A DNA stretch of 8,048 bases from an uncultured Spirochaetaceae bacterium (GTDB lineage: Bacteria; Spirochaetota; Spirochaetia; Treponematales; Treponemataceae). Below, piece by piece: positions 1 to 5,659 of this stretch. The position numbers and the translations under genes were made by a program. Under the pieces are notes generated by a model. It was not told the origin of the DNA. It was given only the letters and a program-made list of their open reading frames with translations, and searched no databases. Where the stretch lies: NCBI GenBank assembly GCA_902773215.1, contig CACYDQ010000164.1:1-8048 (forward strand). The letters run 5' to 3'. Within the stretch, counting starts at the first letter, position 1. Each line of letters begins with the position of its first letter.

Positions 1-324
1 GAGAAGAACAGGCTCAACATGGGATTGATGTTCAAGGAGGCGGGAAACGTCCTGCTCCTTGACGAGCCGACCAACGACCTGGACATCGCGACGACACGCT
101 CCCTGGAACAGGCGATAAACGCCTTTGCGGGCTGCGTCCTCGTCATAAGCCACGACCGCTACTTCCTGGACCGCATCTGCACCCACATCCTCGCGTTCGA
201 GAACAACAGCGAGGTCCAGTGGTTCGAGGGCAGCTGGTCCGATTACGCCGAGTGGCGGCGCAAGCAGCTCGGTGACGATGCCGACAGGCCGCACAAGACC
301 GTCTACCGCAAGCTCGTCAGGTAA
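1..324 (+). CDS. ettA: Energy-dependent translational throttle protein EttA (ABC-F ATPase), C-terminal fragment
   Basis: This is the last 107 codons of an ABC-F family ATPase; the reading frame is open from base 1, so the 5' part lies outside the window. ABC-F proteins have two ABC cassettes and no membrane domain; EttA binds the ribosomal E site and gates entry into elongation according to ATP/ADP level. The fragment begins just after the second-cassette signature (EKNR remains of an LSGGE-type motif), then shows Walker B with the ABC-F-typical DEPTNDLD (about 60-84) and the H-switch ISHDRYFLDRI (about 145-180). The tail, with a THILAFE segment, an EGSWSDY segment and a terminal PHK-YRKL ending, resembles EttA more than Uup or YheS, which carry longer C-terminal extensions. 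It ends in TAA, 15 bases before pyrF on the same strand, so the two may be cotranscribed. The ABC-F assignment is secure; the EttA subfamily is likely. Confidence 0.88.
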   Translation, partial: EKNRLNMGLMFKEAGNVLLLDEPTNDLDIATTRSLEQAINAFAGCVLVISHDRYFLDRICTHILAFENNSEVQWFEGSWSDYAEWRRKQLGDDADRPHKTVYRKLVR

Positions 325-339
325 GGCAGGGGTGATACT

Positions 340-1245
340 ATGGAACACAATATGGACAAGCTGCGCTCGCTCGCAGCAAAATACGGCCCCCTCTGCGTGG
401 GACTGGACACCGACCCCTCATACCTGCCCGAGCCAGTGCTGAAGGGCTTTGCCTCCCCCGCAGAAGCGGTGCTCGCCTACAACAAGGAAATCATCTCCCG
501 CGTCAAATCCGACGGCTCCGCCTGCTGCTTCAAGGTGCAGGCCGCCTACTACGAGGCGATGGGCCTTGCCGGGATGAAAGCATACGCCGAGACGCTCAAG
601 GCCGTCCGCGGCTCCGGGCTTTCCTGCATCTCCGACGTGAAGCGGGGCGACATCGCCGCGTCCGCGACGGCATACGCCCGGGCGCACTTTTCCGGGGACT
701 TCGAGACCGACATCATCACCGTGAACCCCTACATGGGGTTCGATACGGTGAAAGCCTTCACGGATTTCTGCATGAAAGAGGGCAAGGGAATCTTCGTCCT
801 GCTCAGGACGAGCAACCCCGGTATGTGCGACATAGAGCAGCAGGAGCTCAAGGCGGGCGGCAGGGTGCTGGACAAGGTCGCCGCCGAGCTGAACAGGATT
901 GTCCAGGAGGGCAAGGCATCTTTCCCCGGACAGACCTGTTCACCGGTCGGTGCGGTCGTCGGCTGCACGGAAGAAAGCGATGCCGCCGCCCTCCGCGCCC
1001 TCTGCCCGGAAGTCTTTTTCCTGATTCCCGGTTACGGGGCACAGGGAGGGGCGGCTTCCATCGCACGGACGCTGCTCGGCGACAACATGGGTACGGTCAA
1101 CTCCTCGCGCGGCATACTCTGCGCATGGAAGAAAGACGCGACCTGCCAGGAAAAAGACAAGGCTGGCACGCTGACGCTTTCCGACATAGCGGACTCCGCC
1201 GCGCGGGCGGCAGTAGCGTCCAAGAAGGATCTGCTCGCCCTCTAG
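340..1245 (+). CDS. pyrF: Orotidine 5'-phosphate decarboxylase, type 2 (PyrF)
   Basis: Decarboxylates orotidine 5'-monophosphate to UMP, the last step of de novo pyrimidine synthesis, in the cytoplasm. The 301-residue length and motif set match the longer type 2 family rather than the roughly 240-residue E. coli type. Visible are the N-terminal GLDTDP (D23), the catalytic DVKRGDI motif (D99, K101, D104), NPYMGFD, the LLRTSNPG strand, the IPGYGAQGG phosphate-loop region and NSSRGI (R257, the expected phosphate-binding arginine). The first ATG at 340 is preceded by a GGCAGGGG purine block at 326-332, giving about 7 bases of spacing; a second in-frame ATG at 352 is possible but worse placed. The gene follows the ettA-like gene by 15 bases with no terminator between. 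Its stop TAG (1243-1245) overlaps the stop of the convergent uxaC. No other pyrimidine gene is present in the window. Confidence 0.95.
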   Translation: MEHNMDKLRSLAAKYGPLCVGLDTDPSYLPEPVLKGFASPAEAVLAYNKEIISRVKSDGSACCFKVQAAYYEAMGLAGMKAYAETLKAVRGSGLSCISDVKRGDIAASATAYARAHFSGDFETDIITVNPYMGFDTVKAFTDFCMKEGKGIFVLLRTSNPGMCDIEQQELKAGGRVLDKVAAELNRIVQEGKASFPGQTCSPVGAVVGCTEESDAAALRALCPEVFFLIPGYGAQGGAASIARTLLGDNMGTVNSSRGILCAWKKDATCQEKDKAGTLTLSDIADSAARAAVASKKDLLAL

Positions 1246-2660
1246 CCGAAGTAGGCCTGCGCGTTGCCGAAGGAGATATCACGGACAATCCGCGACAGGC
1301 CTTCCATGTCGGCAGGGTACATGCCCCGCTCCACCCAGCCGCCGAGGACATTGCACAGTATCCTGCGGAAATACTCGTGGCGGGGATATGACAGGAAGCT
1401 CCGGCTGTCGGTCAGCATTCCGACAAAGGCGGGAATCATGCCGAGCGCGCCCAGGGTCTTTATCTGCTGCTCCATTCCCTCTATGTGGTCGCAGAACCAC
1501 CATGCGCTGCCGAGCTGAATCTTGCCCTTTATTCCGCCTCCCTGGAAGCAACCCATAAGAGTCGCGACGGGATAGTAGTCGGCGGGATTCAGCGTGTACA
1601 GAATCGTCTTGGGCAGGCCCCCGTTCTCCTCCATCAGGTTGAGCAGGCTGGAAAGCTTGCAGGTAAGCTTGTTGTCATGCACGGAATCAAAGCCAGTGTC
1701 CGGCCCCAGCTCACGGAATGCCTTCTTGTTGTTGCTGCGGATGACGTTCATGTGATACTGCATCGCAATGCCGCGCTTCGCATACAGCTTCCCGAGCCCG
1801 GCGAGAATCTTTGTCTTGTAGGCCTCCGCAAGACGGGGGTCAGGACTCTTGCCTTCCAGTGCCGCCTTGAAAGCCCCGTCAATCTCCTTGTCAGACGCAA
1901 GCTCAAAGGGAGGATAATCCATGCCGTGGTCGCTCGCCTTGCATCCGTTCTCGATGAAATAGTCCAGCCGCTTCTCCAGGGCGGCAAGCACGTCGTCCGA
2001 CCTCTCGATTTTGACACCGCTCGCGGCAGAAAGCTTCCGGATGTAGTCGGCGAAGCCCGGCAGGTCAATGCTGACCGCCTTGTCGGGGCGGAAGGAGGGG
2101 CGGACCTTCGTCTCTATATTGCCTATCGCGGCCTTGCCTTCCGCTATCTCCTTGTGGTACTCCAGGCTGTCCGCCGGGTCGTCCGTCGTGCCGACGGCAT
2201 AGATGTTGAAGCGCTTGAATATCCCCTTGACGCTCAGGGAATCATCCGCGAGCATCGCGTTCGCCTTTTCCCATATTGCGGGGGCGGACTTCACGGTGAG
2301 GGGTTCCGTTATGCCGAAGTAGCGGCGTAGCTCCAGATGTGTCCAGTGGTAGAGGGGGTTGCCGATCAGGTGCTCCACGGTCTCCGTCCACTTCATGAAG
2401 CGGTCGAAGGGGGCGGCGTTCCCCGTGATGTATTTCTCCTCGACTCCATAGGTACGCATCTGCCGCCACTTGTAGTGGTCGCCGCTGCATCCAGTTCCCA
2501 GCCATGCCTCGGCAAGGTCCGCCATCTTCTTGTTCGCCGCTATGTCCTGAGGCGGCAGATGGCAGTGGTAGTCCCAGATAGGCTCGTCCTTGCAGGCGGC
2601 AAAAAGCTTCCTCGCCGTCTCCGTCTCAAGAAGAAAGTCGTCATCCATAAACTGCTTCAT
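1242..2660 (-). CDS. uxaC: Uronate (glucuronate/galacturonate) isomerase UxaC
   Basis: Interconverts D-glucuronate and D-fructuronate (and D-galacturonate and D-tagaturonate), the entry step of hexuronate catabolism; a cytoplasmic member of the amidohydrolase superfamily. The N-terminal motif WDYHCHL carries the family's HxH metal ligands (H32 and H34 from the chosen start). Other UxaC-like blocks are the KIQLGSAWWF segment, GMLTDSRSFLSYPRHEYFRR and a C-terminal NAQAYFG. The 472 residues are close to the roughly 470 of characterised UxaC. The frame also has an ATG at 2681, but the one at 2660 is chosen: an AGGGGG Shine-Dalgarno lies 6 bases before it, and the resulting MKQFMDDDFLL start matches the family N-terminus. 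It is the last gene of the minus-strand unit, 40 bases after the response regulator. Its stop shares CTAG with the pyrF stop. Partner pathway genes eda and kdgK are at 5015-6678 on the other strand. Confidence 0.95.
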   Translation of the reverse strand: MKQFMDDDFLLETETARKLFAACKDEPIWDYHCHLPPQDIAANKKMADLAEAWLGTGCSGDHYKWRQMRTYGVEEKYITGNAAPFDRFMKWTETVEHLIGNPLYHWTHLELRRYFGITEPLTVKSAPAIWEKANAMLADDSLSVKGIFKRFNIYAVGTTDDPADSLEYHKEIAEGKAAIGNIETKVRPSFRPDKAVSIDLPGFADYIRKLSAASGVKIERSDDVLAALEKRLDYFIENGCKASDHGMDYPPFELASDKEIDGAFKAALEGKSPDPRLAEAYKTKILAGLGKLYAKRGIAMQYHMNVIRSNNKKAFRELGPDTGFDSVHDNKLTCKLSSLLNLMEENGGLPKTILYTLNPADYYPVATLMGCFQGGGIKGKIQLGSAWWFCDHIEGMEQQIKTLGALGMIPAFVGMLTDSRSFLSYPRHEYFRRILCNVLGGWVERGMYPADMEGLSRIVRDISFGNAQAYFG

Positions 2661-2664
2661 GATG

Positions 2665-2670
2665 TACCCC
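2665..2670 (-). promoter_or_regulatory. Ribosome binding site that decides the uxaC start
   Basis: On the minus strand the sequence reads AGGGGG-TACATC-ATG, with the core just upstream of the ATG at 2660. The spacing of about 6 bases is normal, whereas the longer frame start at 2681 has no purine-rich block before it. This is why the first seven codons of the open frame are left out of the gene call. Confidence 0.75.
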
Positions 2671-2674
2671 CTAG

Positions 2675-2689
2675 CGTTCATGCAGAACG
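2675..2689. repeat. Short inverted repeat in the gap before uxaC
   Basis: A perfect 5-base inverted repeat, CGTTC-atgca-GAACG, lies in the 40-base gap between the response-regulator stop and the uxaC start, about five bases upstream of the uxaC Shine-Dalgarno. It could be a small hairpin in the message or a protein-binding half-site pair, but arms this short occur by chance often. No T-run follows on either strand, so it is not an intrinsic terminator. Confidence 0.25.
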
Positions 2690-2700
2690 GTCAGAAAATA

Positions 2701-3351
2701 TTAATTGAAATTATTGTGTGAATTCCACTCGACGGCCATCTCGCGCAGCTCCTGCGATGAGCCGCAGAAGAGCTTCTGCTTGATGTGCTCCTTATGCGCG
2801 TCCACGGTCTTGGTGCTCAGGTTCAGGCGGCTGGCTATCTCTATCGTGCCGAGCCCCTTGCCCAGCATCGTGAAAATCTGCATCTGCCGGTCGGACAAGG
2901 AAGCGAGCCCCGAAAGGGCACCAGCCTGCTCGGTCTTGGCTTCCTCCATCCGCCGCTTCTCCTCTTCGCTCAGCCATATCTTGCCGGAAAGGACAGTGCT
3001 CGCAGCCTCCAGCACCTTGGAGGAGCTTTCCTCCTTCATGATGTAGCCCCGCGCCCCCGCCTTGAGAGCCCGTTCCGCATAGTATTTCTCGTCATGCATC
3101 GACAGGACGAGGATAGCCGTGTCCTGGTTCTTGGAGTGAACGTCCTTCACGACATCAAGCCCGTCCTCCCCGCCCAAGTTCAGGTCAACGATGACGAGGT
3201 CGGGCTTGTGCTGCTCGTAGGCGGCTGCGGCCTCCGCCCTGTTGGTCGCCTCGGCGCAGACCTCAAAGGCCGGCTGCGTGCCTATCAGCGAGGCAAGCCC
3301 CTTGCTGAAAATGGGATGGTCTTCTACAATCAGGACTTTCGAGCGTTCCAT
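2701..3351 (-). CDS. Orphan response regulator, NarL/LuxR type (REC + HTH)
   Basis: A 216-residue two-component response regulator, predicted to bind DNA when phosphorylated. The receiver domain (about 3-120) has the acidic pair E10-D11, the phosphoacceptor D56 in VIVDLNL, the switch residue S84 and the conserved K106, so it looks fully phosphorylatable. A charged linker (about 123-145) leads to a LuxR-type helix-turn-helix at about 150-196 (LSDRQMQI, then the recognition-helix segment NLSTKTVDAHKEHIKQKL). No histidine kinase is in the window, so its signal is unknown. It lies 23 bases after gatB and 40 bases before uxaC, all on the minus strand, suggesting a shared transcript and possibly control of nearby hexuronate genes; that is inference. 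The ATG at 3351 is the only start near the conserved KVLIVEDH segment; its Shine-Dalgarno is weak (AAGGCAGG ending 3 bases upstream). The last codons are unusually AT-rich. Confidence 0.92.
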   Translation of the reverse strand: MERSKVLIVEDHPIFSKGLASLIGTQPAFEVCAEATNRAEAAAAYEQHKPDLVIVDLNLGGEDGLDVVKDVHSKNQDTAILVLSMHDEKYYAERALKAGARGYIMKEESSSKVLEAASTVLSGKIWLSEEEKRRMEEAKTEQAGALSGLASLSDRQMQIFTMLGKGLGTIEIASRLNLSTKTVDAHKEHIKQKLFCGSSQELREMAVEWNSHNNFN

Positions 3352-3374
3352 GGGCCTGCCTTGCCTTGTCCCTC

Positions 3375-4913
3375 CTACAGGGACGCGAGCTTTTCGTTGA
3401 CGAGCTTGGCGGCAATCTTGGGATTGGCCTTGCCCTTGCTCTCCTTCATCACCTGTCCGGTCAGCCAGCCTATGACGTTGGTCTTGCCACCCTTGAAGTC
3501 CGCGACAGCCTTGGGATTGGCCTCGATGACCTTTGCGACAATCTCTTTGATTGCTCCGTCATCGCTGACCTGCTCCATGCCCTTCTCCTTGATGATCTCA
3601 TCGGGCATCTTGCCGGAGGCGAGCATCTCGGCGAAGACTTCCTTGCCCTGGGCGTTGGAGATGCGGCCCGCGTCGATTGCGTTGACGAGCGCGGTGATGT
3701 GCCGGGGCGTTATTGACACCTCGTTTATCGTAAGGTTCTTCTCGTTCAGGACGGCCAGAAGCTCAGCGAGAATCCAGTTGGCGACCTTCTTGACGTCCTT
3801 CGCGTCCTTGGCCGCCTCCTCGAACCAGTTGGCGAGGTCACGGCTCGTCGTCAGCGTCTCGACATCGAAGTCTGACAGGCCGTATTCCTCCCTCAGGCGG
3901 TTCCGCTTGGCCTCAGGCAGCTCGCCTACCCTGCCCTCCGCGCGCTCCACGAGCTCGTCTTCGACGGTGAAGGGCTTTATGTCCGGCTCCACGACGAAAC
4001 GGTAGTCCACGAAGGAGTTCTTGGTGCGCTGGACGACGGTCTGCCCCTTCTCCTCGTCCCAGCCCATCGTCACCTTGAAGCCGGGGTTGAACTCCTGCCT
4101 GTCCTCTTGGAACTCCTTGAGCTGCCTCTGGGCCTCGTAAGTGCAAGCCTCGCGGATGGACTTGAAGGAGTTCAGGTTCTTTATCTCGGAAATCGGCGTG
4201 TGCCAGAGCTTGCCGTCCTCCCAGACGTTCAGGTTGATGTTAGCGTCGCAGCGCATGTTGCCTTCCTCAAGATTACCGTTGGTCACCTTAACGTAGCGGA
4301 GGATTTCCTGCACGGTCTCCATGAAGAGGGCCGCCTCCTCCGGGCTGGTCATGTCGGGCTTGGTGACGATTTCGATGAGGGGAGTGCCCGAGCGGTTGTA
4401 ATCTATGTAAGAATGCTTGCCCGGCAGGTGGAGGGACTTACCTACGTCCTCCTCCAGGTGAATCCGCTCCACGCGGACGCGGCGGTACTTGCCGTCCTCG
4501 AGGACGCAGTCCTGCCCGATGAAGTTGGTCGGGCGGAACTTGACACCTCCCAGCCTCTGGTCGGCGGGGTACTTCGCCATCGGCAGGTCAACGTGCCCGT
4601 CCGTGCAGAGGGGGATGTCGTACTGGGTTATCTGGTAGCCCTTTGTCAAATCAGGGTAGAAGTAGTGCTTGCGGTCAAATTTGGTGAAGCGGGCGATATC
4701 GCAGTTGAGAGCGAGCCCCGCGACGGCCCCGAGCTCCACGTAGCCCTTGCTTATCCGGGGCATCGCGCCCGGGAGCCCCAGGCAGACCGGACAGACCCGG
4801 GTGTTGGGCATGCCGCCGTATCTATTCTCACAGGCACAGAATGCCTTCGTCTTAGTCAGAAGCTGGGTATGAATCTCACAGCCTATTACGATTTCCCACT
4901 TGTCTATAGCCAT
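3375..4913 (-). CDS. gatB: Asp-tRNA(Asn)/Glu-tRNA(Gln) amidotransferase subunit B (GatB)
   Basis: GatB is the tRNA-binding kinase subunit of the GatCAB complex, which phosphorylates and then amidates Glu on tRNA(Gln) or Asp on tRNA(Asn). Family blocks include VIGCEIHTQL at the start, a cysteine cluster (C26, C28, C41, C44) of the zinc-binding kind found in some GatB proteins, HYFYPDLTKGYQITQYD, and the signature DYNRSGTPLIEIV (D171-N173-R174). A C-terminal YqeY-like tail domain occupies about 360-510. At 512 residues it is slightly longer than the common 470-500. The start is fixed: an in-frame TAG lies 12 bases upstream of the ATG, there is no other start codon before the conserved VIGCEIH block, and no Shine-Dalgarno is visible. 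The message may therefore be leaderless (see the promoter entry). gatA and gatC are not adjacent. It is the first gene of the gatB - regulator - uxaC unit. Confidence 0.96.
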   Translation of the reverse strand: MAIDKWEIVIGCEIHTQLLTKTKAFCACENRYGGMPNTRVCPVCLGLPGAMPRISKGYVELGAVAGLALNCDIARFTKFDRKHYFYPDLTKGYQITQYDIPLCTDGHVDLPMAKYPADQRLGGVKFRPTNFIGQDCVLEDGKYRRVRVERIHLEEDVGKSLHLPGKHSYIDYNRSGTPLIEIVTKPDMTSPEEAALFMETVQEILRYVKVTNGNLEEGNMRCDANINLNVWEDGKLWHTPISEIKNLNSFKSIREACTYEAQRQLKEFQEDRQEFNPGFKVTMGWDEEKGQTVVQRTKNSFVDYRFVVEPDIKPFTVEDELVERAEGRVGELPEAKRNRLREEYGLSDFDVETLTTSRDLANWFEEAAKDAKDVKKVANWILAELLAVLNEKNLTINEVSITPRHITALVNAIDAGRISNAQGKEVFAEMLASGKMPDEIIKEKGMEQVSDDGAIKEIVAKVIEANPKAVADFKGGKTNVIGWLTGQVMKESKGKANPKIAAKLVNEKLASL

Positions 4914-4919
4914 AGGCCG

Positions 4920-4948
4920 ATTCTACCGCATTTGTGCAAAAAGGACAA
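4920..4948 (-). promoter_or_regulatory. Predicted promoter for the gatB - response regulator - uxaC unit
   Basis: On the minus strand a -35-like TTGTCC (4943-4948) and a -10-like TAGAAT (4920-4925) are separated by exactly 17 bases. Only six bases (CGGCCT) separate the -10 from the gatB ATG, so transcription would start at about 4913, on or next to the A of the start codon. The spacer contains the interrupted palindrome TTTG-TG-CAAA (4931-4940), which could be an operator but is short. The call rests on matches to sigma-70-type consensus only. Confidence 0.55.
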
Positions 4949-4957
4949 TAAGCAGTT

Positions 4958-4978
4958 CCGCCCTTGTTAAAGCGGCGG
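4958..4978. promoter_or_regulatory. Inverted repeat overlapping the eda -35 region, possible operator
   Basis: CCGCC (4958-4962) and GGCGG (4974-4978) form a perfect 5-base inverted repeat around an 11-base centre that contains the plus-strand -35 element. The position, between two divergent promoters and over one of them, would suit a repressor or activator site. In GC-rich DNA such short arms can arise by chance, so this is tentative. It does not match the known E. coli UxuR/ExuR or KdgR operator patterns as I remember them. Confidence 0.25.
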
Positions 4979-4992
4979 GCATGTAGTAGAAT
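4964..4992 (+). promoter_or_regulatory. Predicted promoter for the eda - kdgK - paaK-like operon
   Basis: A -35-like TTGTTA (4964-4969) and a -10-like TAGAAT (4987-4992) are separated by 17 bases. Transcription would start at about 4999, giving a leader of only about 16 bases with an AGAGG ribosome binding site at its very 5' end, 11 bases before the eda ATG. The -10 sequence and spacer length are the same as in the divergent gatB promoter; the two -35 elements are 15 bases apart. Confidence 0.6.
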
Positions 4993-5014
4993 GGAAAAAG
5001 AGGTTTTCTGAAAG

Positions 5015-5659
5015 ATGAACGAGTTCAATGCAAAGATAGCTGAGATCGGCATAGTGCCGGTCATCAAGCTGAACAACCCGGAGCGCGATGCCGCCCCGCT
5101 GGCAAAAGCCCTGTGCGAGGGAGGCGTTCCCGTCGCGGAGGTGACATTCCGTGCCGAGGGGGCGGACAAGGCCATCGCCATAATGCGGAAGGAGCGGCCG
5201 GAGATGCTTGTCGGGGCGGGCACGGTGACCCGCATCGAGCAAATTGACAGGGTGAAGGAAGCCGGCGGAAAGTTCGTCGTGACCCCGGGATTCGACGCGG
5301 AGCTTGTCGCCTACGCTCAGAAAGCGGGGCTGCCGATTTTCCCCGGCTGCACGTCCGCGACGGACTACCATGCCGCGCTCAAGTTCGGCCTTGAGATAAT
5401 CAAATTCTTCCCGGCGGAGCAGGAGGGCGGGCTTGCCAAGATAAAGGCCCTTGCCGCCCCCTTCCCCATGTTCAAGGTCATGCCGACGGGAGGAATCTCT
5501 CTCAAAAACCTCGCCGAATACATCTCCTGCCCGGTCATCGCAGCATGCGGCGGCTCCTACATGGTGAAGGCAGAGCTGATTGACGGGCAGAACTGGGCGG
5601 AAGTCACCCGCCTCTGCAAGGAATCCAGAAAAATCATAGAGGAGGCCCGTGCAAAATGA
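5015..5659 (+). CDS. eda: KDPG/KHG aldolase (2-dehydro-3-deoxy-6-phosphogluconate aldolase)
   Basis: Class I aldolase splitting 2-keto-3-deoxy-6-phosphogluconate into pyruvate and glyceraldehyde 3-phosphate (often also acting on 4-hydroxy-2-oxoglutarate); the last step of both the Entner-Doudoroff and hexuronate routes. Over 214 residues it shows IVPVIKL at the start, VAEVTFR with the expected general base E42 and R46, VGAGTV (about 66-71), TPGFD, PGCTSATD, and the Schiff-base lysine K130 in IIKFFPAE, followed by VMPTGGI. Length and motif order are normal for the family. The ATG at 5015 is fixed by an in-frame TGA six bases upstream (5009-5011). It is the first gene of a plus-strand operon and overlaps kdgK by four bases (ATGA), suggesting translational coupling. 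Next to a KDG kinase, a role in sugar-acid catabolism is more likely than in glucose catabolism; no 6-phosphogluconate dehydratase is seen. Confidence 0.95.
   Translation: MNEFNAKIAEIGIVPVIKLNNPERDAAPLAKALCEGGVPVAEVTFRAEGADKAIAIMRKERPEMLVGAGTVTRIEQIDRVKEAGGKFVVTPGFDAELVAYAQKAGLPIFPGCTSATDYHAALKFGLEIIKFFPAEQEGGLAKIKALAAPFPMFKVMPTGGISLKNLAEYISCPVIAACGGSYMVKAELIDGQNWAEVTRLCKESRKIIEEARAK

Noticed and set aside
825..1391. A 188-codon plus-strand frame overlapping the end of pyrF and the end of uxaC
   Set aside because: Out-of-frame reading of pyrF, very Arg/Gly-rich as expected from frame-shifted GC-rich DNA.
1485..2330. A 281-codon plus-strand frame opposite uxaC
   Set aside because: Shadow of the uxaC coding sequence; no motifs and no convincing ribosome binding site.
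2661..2681. A longer uxaC start seven codons upstream (ATG at 2681)
   Set aside because: The ATG at 2660 has an AGGGGG ribosome binding site at 6 bases, which the longer version would translate through, and the shorter N-terminus fits UxaC proteins.
2785..4005. A 406-codon plus-strand frame opposite the response regulator and gatB
   Set aside because: It is antisense to two well-supported genes, crosses their boundary, has Ser/Leu-rich composition and no family resemblance.
4107..4970. A 287-codon plus-strand frame opposite the first half of gatB and running into the intergenic region
   Set aside because: Antisense shadow of gatB; it would also run through the divergent promoter region, and the protein has no recognisable domain.
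4991..5011. A six-codon mini-frame (ATG GAA AAA GAG GTT TTC TGA) just before eda, as a possible leader peptide
   Set aside because: Its ATG overlaps the predicted -10 element, upstream of the predicted transcription start, so it would not be in the message; it also carries no attenuator-like codon run.
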